From assembly GCA_046543175.1 (NCBI GenBank), contig JBKGZY010000175.1:1-5852 (forward strand): a DNA stretch of 5,852 bases. Reading direction: 5' to 3'. Position 1 is the stretch's first letter, and each line of letters starts with the position of its first letter. The notes under the pieces were generated by a model. The model saw nothing but the letters and a program-made list of their open reading frames with translations, searched no databases and had not been told where the DNA came from. Positions 1 through 5,636 of this stretch are shown here, one piece after another. This DNA is from Dichotomicrobium sp046543175 (GTDB taxonomy: Bacteria; Pseudomonadota; Alphaproteobacteria; Rhizobiales; Rhodomicrobiaceae). The position numbers were made by a program, and so were the translations under genes.

Positions 1-1280
1 TCCTGTTTCAGCACCTCGCGCACGCGCCGCCCGCGCTCAAGCTGCTGGCGCGTATCCTCGTCCAGACGGCTACCGAAGCGGGAGAACGCTTCCAGTTCCT
101 CGAACTGCGCATAGGCGAGCTTGAGATCGCCGACGACGGCGCGATAAGCGGGAAGCTGCGCATCACCGCCCACGCGCGAGACCGAGTTGCCGATGTCGAT
201 TGCCGGGATCATGCCCGCGCGGAACAGCTCGGGCGAGACGTAGATCTGACCGTCGGTAATCGAGATCAGGTTAGTCGGGATATAGGCCGAAACGTTCTGC
301 GCCTGCGTCTCAATGATCGGCAGAGCCGTCAGTGAGCCGCCGCCCTGCTCGTCGATCAGATGGGTCGCGCGCTCCAGCAGCCGGGCATGGATGAAGAAGA
401 TGTCGCCGGGAAACGCCTCGCGCCCCGGCGGGCGGCGCAGCAGCAGCGACAGCTCGCGATAGGCCCGAGCGTGACGCGTGAGGTCGTCATAGACGATCAG
501 CGCGTCCTGTCCGCGGTGCATGAAGTGTTCCGCAACGGTTGTAGCCGCGTAGGGCGCGATGAATTGCAGGCCGGGCGCATCCTCGCCGGAGGCGACAAGC
601 ACCATGGTGCGCTTCAAGGCATCATGCCGCCTGAGCGTATCCACCACCCGCGCGACGGCAGATGCGCGTTGGCCGATGGCGCAATAGATGGACACCACGC
701 CGGTGTCCTGCTGGTTCAGGATCGCTTCCATCGCGATGGTCGTCTTGCCGGTCTGGCGGTCACCGAGGATAAGTTCGCGCTGCCCGCGACCGATCGGGAT
801 CGCGGCATCCACCGACTTGATGCCGGTCTGCAAGGGTGTCGCCACCGGCGCCCGATCCATGATTGCCGGCGCGGCCTGTTCGACGGGATGTCGCCCCGTT
901 GCCCTCGGCAGCGGGTCGCCGTCCAGCGGTCGTCCGAGCGCATCGACGACCCGACCGAGAAAGGCGTCACCCACGGGCACATCGACGACCCGCCCTGTCC
1001 GTAGCGCCGATGCGCCGACGCTGAGCCTGCCGGCATCCCCAAGCAGGATCAGCCCCACCCGCTCCTCGGTAACGCTTGAAGCAATGCCCATGAGCCGTCC
1101 CGGCAACGCGATGATCTCGTCGGCCGCGACATTGCGAAGCCCCTCGACATGGGCAACGGCGTCACTGACGCTTGCGACCGTACCGATCTCCCGGACCCTC
1201 GGTATTGCCTCGAGATCGTCCCGGGCGCGTTCCGCGGAATGTGCGAAATCGTCTACGATGTCTCTCAGGCGTTCAGTCAT
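1..1280 (-). CDS. atpA: N-type ATPase F1 subunit alpha (partial, C-terminus beyond window)
   Basis: Non-catalytic nucleotide-binding subunit of the F1 head; three copies alternate with beta and carry the contacts to the peripheral stalk. About 426 codons are present and the frame stays open to the left edge, against roughly 500 residues for the family, so the C-terminal helical domain is missing. Visible in order: an N-terminal beta-barrel domain (about 25-95), the Walker A motif GDRQTGKT at 173-180, the stretch IVYDDLTRHARAYREL, the alpha signature IPTNLISITDGQIY at 334-347, and SVSRVGG with R369 at the place of the arginine finger that reaches the catalytic site on beta. The ATG at 1280 has GAGG six bases upstream and overlaps the end of atpF by 8 bases (ATGACTGA), so the two are probably translationally coupled. 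No delta gene separates atpF and atpA, unlike the housekeeping operon. The identity is certain; the N-type assignment rests on gene order. Confidence 0.97.
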   Translation of the reverse strand, partial: MTERLRDIVDDFAHSAERARDDLEAIPRVREIGTVASVSDAVAHVEGLRNVAADEIIALPGRLMGIASSVTEERVGLILLGDAGRLSVGASALRTGRVVDVPVGDAFLGRVVDALGRPLDGDPLPRATGRHPVEQAAPAIMDRAPVATPLQTGIKSVDAAIPIGRGQRELILGDRQTGKTTIAMEAILNQQDTGVVSIYCAIGQRASAVARVVDTLRRHDALKRTMVLVASGEDAPGLQFIAPYAATTVAEHFMHRGQDALIVYDDLTRHARAYRELSLLLRRPPGREAFPGDIFFIHARLLERATHLIDEQGGGSLTALPIIETQAQNVSAYIPTNLISITDGQIYVSPELFRAGMIPAIDIGNSVSRVGGDAQLPAYRAVVGDLKLAYAQFEELEAFSRFGSRLDEDTRQQLERGRRVREVLKQ

Positions 1281-2118
1281 GAATCGCCTCGGACGCAGCG
1301 CGTGCCTTCCGGCGCTTGTCTGACTGCGCCTCGTGTTCTGCTTGCTCCTCGACAGCTTCTCGCGCCGCTTCGGGGAAGTGGGTGTTCAGTCGGGCGACAA
1401 ACCTGTCCAGGAAGTCGTCAACGGACCATTCGATCGTCGCGCTGCCCGCGCGCAACCGGATGCCGACGAGCCCGTCCACATCACCTTCGTAAGCGACATC
1501 GACTTCTTCGGTGACGAGTTCATGGACCGCGCGGGTCAGCTTACGGCGCGTGTCGGCTTCGAGCGGCTGTCCGCTTTCGATCTTCACCTGGCCCTTCTCG
1601 CGCGCAGCCTCGACAAGCTGCTCCGTGTCGTCGTCGGACAGATAATGCAGACGATCCAGAAACACGGCGGCCATCCGTTCGGACAGGCTGCTGTCGGCCA
1701 GCGTGCTGAGCGCGTCGTCGGCCAGGTCGCGAAAGCCCTGGGCCATTCTCGCACGCAACTGCGTGATAAACTCCCGCTGATCCTCACGCATCTCGGCCAG
1801 CCAAGCCTCGCGCTTGCGATCGACCTCCTCGCGCGCCTCCTGTTCAAGCTTGCGCTTCAGGTCCTCGGCCTCTTCGCGCGCCCGCTCGAGCTTGTCCTCG
1901 CGCTGCTCCTCCAGCTCTTGCAGCATTTCGTCCAGCTCGTGCTGCTTTTCCTCGGCCTTCTCCCGCTCCTGTGCGGCGTCCTCCAGCCGGCTCTTGATGC
2001 GGTTCTCGCGTCGCGCCATTGCCCGGGTGATCGGGCCGTACAGAAAGCGGTGCAACAGCCAGACGAGGATCAGGAAGTTGATGACCTGCGCCGCGACCGT
2101 AAGCCAGTCGACCTGCAT
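1273..2118 (-). CDS. atpF: N-type ATPase subunit b with delta-like C-terminal region
   Basis: Peripheral stalk subunit that holds the alpha/beta head against the membrane a subunit. It has 281 residues, against about 156 for E. coli b. One N-terminal membrane helix (about 7-27, QVINFLILVWLLHRFLYGPI) is followed by a long, highly charged coiled coil (about 35-130) rich in Glu, Arg and Lys. Residues about 170-242 then change character: PLEADTRRKLTRAVHELV followed by DVDGLVGIRLRAGSATIEWS resembles the C-terminal domain of F-type delta, where 'pL' then 'D..LiGG..vrvG...iDgSv' is typical. I infer that it takes over the delta role, since no atpH exists in the operon. The tail (243-281) is charged and likely disordered. 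The ATG at 2118 lies one base after the atpE stop, with GGAGG (2124-2128) inside the end of atpE. The b assignment is firm; the delta-like call is by eye. Confidence 0.95.
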   Translation of the reverse strand: MQVDWLTVAAQVINFLILVWLLHRFLYGPITRAMARRENRIKSRLEDAAQEREKAEEKQHELDEMLQELEEQREDKLERAREEAEDLKRKLEQEAREEVDRKREAWLAEMREDQREFITQLRARMAQGFRDLADDALSTLADSSLSERMAAVFLDRLHYLSDDDTEQLVEAAREKGQVKIESGQPLEADTRRKLTRAVHELVTEEVDVAYEGDVDGLVGIRLRAGSATIEWSVDDFLDRFVARLNTHFPEAAREAVEEQAEHEAQSDKRRKARAASEAIHD

Positions 2119-2119
2119 C

Positions 2120-2398
2120 TCAGCCTCCGGTCACGCCCTGTCCCGGAGTCCAGAACGGGTTGGCGAAGATCAGGATCATGGAAACGACGAAGCAGTAGAT
2201 TGCGGTTGATTCGATCATGGCGAGCGAGACGAAAAGCGTGCGCGTGATGGTATTCGCCTCATCCGGCTGGCGCGCCAGCGCCTCCAGCGCCTGCGCCGCG
2301 GCGCGCGCCTCGCCGAGCGCCGGGCCGATCGAGCCGACGGCGATCGTCAGGCCGGCGGTGATGATCGAAACCATCGCGATCAGGTCTGCGCCTTCCAT
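2120..2398 (-). CDS. atpE: N-type ATPase subunit c (rotor ring)
   Basis: Proteolipid that forms the rotating ring and carries the coupling ion. It has 92 residues forming two membrane helices (about 6-36 and 53-79) joined by the polar loop ARQP (42-45), which contacts gamma and epsilon. Helix 1 has the small-residue packing motif GSIGPALGEARAAA, with a carboxylate E30 where sodium-binding Ilyobacter c has Gln32. Helix 2 has IESTAIY: E63 is the essential carboxylate, and S64, T65 and Y68 match the sodium ligands Ser66, Thr67 and Tyr70. The final NPFW resembles the helix end of Na+-type c subunits. The start at 2398 was chosen because AAGGA (2407-2411) lies 8 bases upstream and the first residues fit the family; longer in-frame readings would run into atpB. 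Na+ coupling is suggested, not shown. Confidence 0.96.
   Translation of the reverse strand: MEGADLIAMVSIITAGLTIAVGSIGPALGEARAAAQALEALARQPDEANTITRTLFVSLAMIESTAIYCFVVSMILIFANPFWTPGQGVTGG
2124..2128 (-). promoter_or_regulatory. Ribosome binding site of atpF within atpE
   Basis: GGAGG on the minus strand is formed by the last two glycine codons of atpE, five bases before the atpF ATG at 2118. The atpE stop lies between them, so termination and re-initiation are likely linked. Confidence 0.7.
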
Positions 2399-2406
2399 GA
2401 ACGGTG

Positions 2407-2411
2407 TCCTT
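2407..2411 (-). promoter_or_regulatory. Ribosome binding site of atpE
   Basis: AAGGA on the minus strand, eight bases before the ATG at 2398, in the 17-base gap after atpB. It supports the 92-residue reading of subunit c. Confidence 0.65.
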
Positions 2412-2415
2412 CTGT

Positions 2416-3111
2416 TCAGGTGTTGTTGGCCGTATCGGCATCGCCCACGCGCCCGGCCGTCGCCGAGGCGATATAGACCATCGCCAGCACCGCGAAGATA
2501 TACGCCTGAATCAGCCCGGTCAGCAGGCCGAGCAGCCGCAGCAGGATCGGGAACACGAACGGCGCAACGGAAATCAGGATGCCGACGATCACTGCCCCGC
2601 TCATCACGTTGCCATACAGGCGGATGGCCAGCGCCAGCGTGCGCGACAGCTCGCCCATAATGTTGAAGGGCAGCATCAGAGGCGTGGGCTGGATGTAGTT
2701 GAGAAAATAGCCGCCGACGCCGCGCTCCACGATGCCGTAAATCGGCACGGCGATGAACACGCACATCGCCAGCGCCGCGGTCGTCGACAGCGAGGCCGTC
2801 GGCGGGAAGTAGCCGGGCACGACCGTCAGCGCATTTGACACGGCAATGAACAGGAACAGCGTGCCGATCAAGGGCAGGTAGCGGCCAGGGTCGTGCTGGC
2901 TGATATCGCGGATCTGGCGGCGCAATTCCTCGACAATCGCTTCCAGCATGTTCTGCCAGCGCGAGGGGACGAGGTCCTCGCGAATATTGCGGGTGGCCAG
3001 CCAGGAGATCAGCACCAGGATCGCCATCACTACCCAGGTCCACACGATGGTGGCGTTCAGCGGCATGCCGCCGATTTCCGTGACAATGATGTTGTCCGGC
3101 GTGATCTCCAT
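2416..3111 (-). CDS. atpB: N-type ATPase subunit a (ion channel stator)
   Basis: Membrane stator subunit that supplies the two ion half-channels beside the c ring. It has 231 residues, near the shorter end for the family. Hydrophobic segments lie at about 21-40, 78-98, 108-128, 158-186 and 188-219. The essential arginine is R164 in LALAIRLYGNVMSG, equivalent to E. coli Arg210 in the 'LRLFGN' motif. GLIQAYIFAVLAMVYIA (199-215) matches the last helix, with Q202 at the position of E. coli Gln252. NYIQPTPLMLPFNIMGELSR is the usual approach to the channel helix. The ATG at 3111 shares one base with the atpR stop (TGATG) and has AAGGA (3118-3122) six bases upstream. The longer reading frame to the right is only atpR and atpQ read out of frame. 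Seventeen bases separate it from atpE. Confidence 0.96.
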   Translation of the reverse strand: MEITPDNIIVTEIGGMPLNATIVWTWVVMAILVLISWLATRNIREDLVPSRWQNMLEAIVEELRRQIRDISQHDPGRYLPLIGTLFLFIAVSNALTVVPGYFPPTASLSTTAALAMCVFIAVPIYGIVERGVGGYFLNYIQPTPLMLPFNIMGELSRTLALAIRLYGNVMSGAVIVGILISVAPFVFPILLRLLGLLTGLIQAYIFAVLAMVYIASATAGRVGDADTANNT

Positions 3112-3407
3112 CAGGCATCCTTGCGCAAAGCCCCGTCCGACAAACTCGGCACACGACGGATTATGAGCGTCCGCGTGACCAGAAACCCGAGCGCCCCAGC
3201 TATGAGGCCCGCCGGCTCGGGCCGCAGCCAGAACAAGGCCGCCGCCAGAAACACGAACAAGCCGAGCCGGGCCGCGGTTCCCAGAATGAGAGGCGTGGCC
3301 GAGCGCCGCCCGATCGCCGCGGAAACGGACAGCCACAGCATCAGCAGGTAGACCAGCGCGGCGGCGACACCGACGGCAAGCCCTGTCACGATTGCGGTAA
3401 CCTGCAT
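3111..3407 (-). CDS. atpR: AtpR, small membrane protein specific to N-type ATPases
   Basis: A 98-residue hydrophobic protein at the position of atpR in N-ATPase operons (between atpQ and atpB). Three membrane helices are predicted by eye at about 5-28, 38-60 and 64-83. Two arginines sit within hydrophobic stretches: R47 in GTAARLGLFVF and R79 in GFLVTRTLII. For this family, conserved basic residues in the membrane have been proposed to pair with the extra carboxylates of the c subunit, perhaps during ring assembly; here E30 of AtpE would be the partner. That role is inference. The start at 3407 follows a strong ribosome binding site, GGGAGGGAGG (3411-3420), within a 20-base gap after atpQ. 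The C-terminal stretch (residues 84-98) is polar. No enzymatic motif is visible. Confidence 0.88.
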   Translation of the reverse strand: MQVTAIVTGLAVGVAAALVYLLMLWLSVSAAIGRRSATPLILGTAARLGLFVFLAAALFWLRPEPAGLIAGALGFLVTRTLIIRRVPSLSDGALRKDA

Positions 3408-3410
3408 CCG

Positions 3411-3420
3411 CCTCCCTCCC
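3411..3420 (-). promoter_or_regulatory. Ribosome binding site of atpR
   Basis: GGGAGGGAGG on the minus strand lies in the gap between atpQ and atpR. Its upstream GGAGG copy is seven bases from the ATG at 3407, a good spacing. It fixes atpR as starting at 3407 rather than further upstream inside atpQ. Confidence 0.75.
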
Positions 3421-3427
3421 CCGCCGG

Positions 3428-3730
3428 CTATTCCCGCCGACGCTCCCGCTCGACCCAGAGCCACCCGTTGATCGCGCCGAGCACCACACCGGCCAGCAGC
3501 AGCGCCAGCGTCCAGGAGAACGGCTGCGGCGCGACCCGGTCCAGCCACAGGCCGAGCGCGATGCCGATCAGCGTCGGAACCGCGACCGCCCAGCCGATCA
3601 GCCCGAACATGCCCAGCCCGAACCATGCGCCGGGAACGCCTTCGCGCCGCTTCTTGATGCGGCGATCAACCTTGCGGGTGATCTCCTCGGTCGACTCGTC
3701 GCCCTCCGGCTGCCGGTCGTCGTCGCTCAA
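3428..3730 (-). CDS. atpQ: AtpQ, AtpI-like membrane protein of N-type ATPase
   Basis: A 100-residue protein with a charged cytoplasmic N-terminus (1-33; acidic, then RRIKKRRE) and two membrane helices (about 38-63 and 72-93) forming a hairpin. The motif PTLIGIALGLWLDR (52-65), then a short loop and the small-residue helix LAGVVLGAINGW, is the AtpI/F0F1 subunit 2 pattern. AtpI proteins help assemble c rings; the same role is inferred here. It sits eight bases after the atpC stop. The start is TTG at 3730: no in-frame ATG lies between it and the atpC end, and the first in-frame ATG downstream (Met41) is inside helix 1. The upstream ribosome site is weak (AGGG six bases before), so coupling to atpC translation is likely. 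Some annotation pipelines may miss or shorten it. Confidence 0.87.
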   Translation of the reverse strand: MSDDDRQPEGDESTEEITRKVDRRIKKRREGVPGAWFGLGMFGLIGWAVAVPTLIGIALGLWLDRVAPQPFSWTLALLLAGVVLGAINGWLWVERERRRE

Positions 3731-3738
3731 GGTCTGCC

Positions 3739-4140
3739 CTACCCCATGTCCTCGATCTCGATGAAGCGCCGGATGATGCCGGCCTCAAGCCGGGCCACGG
3801 CGCTACGGGCTTCGCGTTCTCGTTGGCTCAGCGCCAGAAACTCCCGCTGCACCGTCGCGCGCAGCACCGTGAGGTCATCACCGCGAACGGCCCGGCGCGT
3901 GGCGACGCGCACCTTGCGCGCAATCTTCAGCAGCACGCCACCGTCAACCGCGATGAAGCCCTCATTCTCTTCCGTGTCGACGAAGGCGAGGATACCGGGC
4001 ACAAGTGGCGCCGTATAGTCGACATGGAGGGGCAGGATGCCGAATTGCCCGTCATGCCCATGCGCGGTCAGCGCCACGACCTCCCCGTCAAATACCGTAT
4101 CGGCGGGCGAAAACACGTGAAGATGCATCGCGTCAGGCAT
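3739..4140 (-). CDS. atpC: N-type ATPase F1 subunit epsilon
   Basis: Central stalk subunit that binds gamma and the c ring and can regulate hydrolysis. It has 133 residues. The N-terminal beta-sandwich (about 4-85) includes HVFSPADTVFDGEVVALTAH, then GQFGILPLHVDY in place of the common 'G.fGilpgH', and a FIAVDGGVLLKI strand. The C-terminal part (about 95-131, SQREREARSAVARLEAG) is a charged helical segment. The chosen ATG at 4140 overlaps the atpD end by 8 bases (ATGCCTGA) and has GGAGG (4147-4151) six bases upstream. A second in-frame ATG at 4128 (Met5) lies just past the atpD stop but is too far from that ribosome site. An ATG at 4185 would add 15 residues read out of frame from atpD and is unlikely. 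Confidence 0.95.
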   Translation of the reverse strand: MPDAMHLHVFSPADTVFDGEVVALTAHGHDGQFGILPLHVDYTAPLVPGILAFVDTEENEGFIAVDGGVLLKIARKVRVATRRAVRGDDLTVLRATVQREFLALSQREREARSAVARLEAGIIRRFIEIEDMG

Positions 4141-5545
4141 TCGCGGCCTCCGCTTCGGCATTGTCTGCCAGATCGTCCAGCCCACCGATCATGTAAAAGG
4201 CGCGCTCGCTGCGGTCGCGGAACGCGCCGTCGAGAATGCGTTCGGCCCCGTCGATGGCGTCCTCCAGCGCGACGAAGCGGCCTTCATGGCCAGTGAACTG
4301 TTCTGTCGTGAAGAACGGCTGGGTCAGGAAGCGCTCCAGCTTGCGTGCCTTGGCGACGGTGGCGCGATCCTGCTCGGACAGTTCTTCCAGACCGAGCATC
4401 GCGATGATGTCCTTCAGCTCCTCGTACTCCGACAGAACGCTGCGGATCTCCCGCGCGACGCGATAATGCCGCTCGCCGACGACTGCCGGCGAGAGCATCT
4501 TGGAGCCGGATTCCAGCGGGTCGATGGCTGGATAAAGGCCCTGCGCGGCGCGCTTGCGCGAGAGCACAATCGTTGCGGACAAGTGCGCGAAGGTGTGCGT
4601 TGCCGCCGGATCGGTGAAGTCGTCGGCGGGCACATAGACCGCCTGTATCGAGGTTATCGATCCGCTCGCCGTATTGCAGATGCGCTCCTCAAGTTCCGCC
4701 AGTTCACTGGCCAGCGTGGGCTGATAGCCAACGCGCGAAGGGATGCGTCCCAGAAGCGCGGAAACCTCGGAGCCGGCCTGCACGAAGCGGAAGATGTTGT
4801 CGATCAGGACGAGGACATCCCGTTCCATCTCGTCGCGAATGTGTTCTGCGACGGTGAGCGCGGCATGACCGACACGGAAGCGCACGCCCGGGGACTCGTT
4901 CATCTGGCCGAAGACCAGCACCGCGCCTTCCAGAACGCCGGCATGTTTCATGGAGCGATAAAGCTCCTCGGCCTCGCGGCAGCGCTCGCCAATCCCGCAA
5001 AACAGGCTGGCGCCTTCATAGGCCGCGACCATGTTGTGGATCATCTCCATGATCAGCACGGTCTTGCCGACACCAGCGCCGCCGAAGAGGCCCGCCTTGC
5101 CGCCACGCTCGACGGGCACGAGCAGGTCGATGGCCTTGATGCCGGTGAGGAAGATCTCTTCGCCCGGTTTACGCTTCGCCAGCGGCACGGGCGGCTGATG
5201 GATCGGGCGGGCTTCGACATGCTCCAGCGGGCCGCGCCGGTCGATCGGCTCGCCGAAAAAGTTGAGCATTCGGCCAAAAACGCCCGGGCCGACCGGAAAC
5301 TCCAGGGCGCCTCGCAGGCGCACGGGTTGGCCGGTCGCGAGCCGGACTTGCGGATTCAACACCAGGCCACGTACCTGCTCCGGCCCGAGGATATTGGAGA
5401 TCTCGATTATCGCTGGCGCGTCGGCAATTGTCTCCAGCACAGCCCCGACGGTGGGCATGCTTCCCGCCACATGGACGTCAACGACACTGCCGTTGATGGC
5501 GGTGATCCAGCCGGCGCTTTCTTCGGTTATCGATATTGTTGCCAT
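4133..5545 (-). CDS. atpD: N-type ATPase F1 subunit beta (catalytic)
   Basis: Catalytic subunit that makes or hydrolyses ATP at the alpha/beta interface. It is complete at 470 residues, the usual family length. In order: an N-terminal barrel (about 12-85, with AINGSVVDVHV), Walker A GGAGVGKT at 155-162, GERCREAEELY with E187 equal to the general-base Glu181 of E. coli, Walker B VLVLIDNIFRF with D249, then VYVPADDFTDPAATHTFAHL, and the C-terminal lever EELSEQD (387-393), a variant of DELSEED. It is the first gene of the operon, as in N-ATPases and unlike housekeeping operons. The ATG at 5545 fits the family's N-terminus, and an in-frame TAG lies a short way upstream. No Shine-Dalgarno sequence precedes it, and the apparent end of an insertion sequence begins about four bases away, so its native leader seems to have been displaced. 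Confidence 0.97.
   Translation of the reverse strand: MATISITEESAGWITAINGSVVDVHVAGSMPTVGAVLETIADAPAIIEISNILGPEQVRGLVLNPQVRLATGQPVRLRGALEFPVGPGVFGRMLNFFGEPIDRRGPLEHVEARPIHQPPVPLAKRKPGEEIFLTGIKAIDLLVPVERGGKAGLFGGAGVGKTVLIMEMIHNMVAAYEGASLFCGIGERCREAEELYRSMKHAGVLEGAVLVFGQMNESPGVRFRVGHAALTVAEHIRDEMERDVLVLIDNIFRFVQAGSEVSALLGRIPSRVGYQPTLASELAELEERICNTASGSITSIQAVYVPADDFTDPAATHTFAHLSATIVLSRKRAAQGLYPAIDPLESGSKMLSPAVVGERHYRVAREIRSVLSEYEELKDIIAMLGLEELSEQDRATVAKARKLERFLTQPFFTTEQFTGHEGRFVALEDAIDGAERILDGAFRDRSERAFYMIGGLDDLADNAEAEAANA
4147..4151 (-). promoter_or_regulatory. Ribosome binding site of atpC within atpD
   Basis: GGAGG on the minus strand, six bases before the ATG at 4140. It lies inside the last codons of atpD and decides the start of atpC over alternatives at 4185 and 4128. 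Confidence 0.75.
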
Positions 5546-5636
5546 CTTAGAGACTGTCTTGAAACTCGGCTATGGGGTGGATGGCCGGGTTCAGATGTGA
5601 TTCCAAACGGTTGTCGAAGCCAGTTTGGAGGATCTC
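5546..5636. other. Divergent leader between atpD and transposase
   Basis: This 91-base stretch is the only non-coding region longer than 20 bases. Most of it appears to be the insertion-sequence leader. On the minus strand, toward atpD, it reads ...CAAGACAGTCTCTAAG before the ATG, with no GGAGG-like element. I could not find a convincing outward -35/-10 pair with normal spacing. On the plus strand the only clear signal is the transposase ribosome site at 5627-5631. Confidence 0.6.
5627..5631 (+). promoter_or_regulatory. Ribosome binding site of the transposase
   Basis: GGAGG followed by a five-base spacer (ATCTC) and the ATG at 5637; it decides the start codon of the transposase. Confidence 0.75.

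Noticed and set aside
360..1323. Plus-strand open frames of 211-214 codons
   Set aside because: They are antisense to atpA, whose minus-strand frame is open throughout and carries the alpha-subunit motifs.
1333..2247. A 304-codon open frame on the plus strand
   Set aside because: It is antisense to atpF and the end of atpE. The Leu-rich stretches are the reverse reading of the Glu/Lys/Arg coiled coil of subunit b.
2120..3154. A 344-codon minus-strand frame that ends as subunit c
   Set aside because: The upstream 250 codons are atpB read out of frame. The AAGGA site and family length place the real atpE start at 2398, so this is not a fused protein.
2416..3626. N-terminal extensions of atpB and atpR
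   Set aside because: The added residues are neighbouring genes read in the wrong frame (arginine- and glycine-rich, no homology visible). Ribosome sites support starts at 3111 and 3407.
1..5545. Housekeeping F-type or A/V-type ATPase operon
   Set aside because: The subunits are clearly F-type by sequence, not A/V. The order beta-epsilon-Q-R-a-c-b-alpha with no delta gene does not fit the housekeeping operon.
5546..5636. An outward promoter from the insertion sequence into atpD
   Set aside because: TTGGAA and a few A/T-rich patches occur on the minus strand, but none has a convincing -10 at 16-18 bases. I do not claim a promoter; transcript mapping would be needed.
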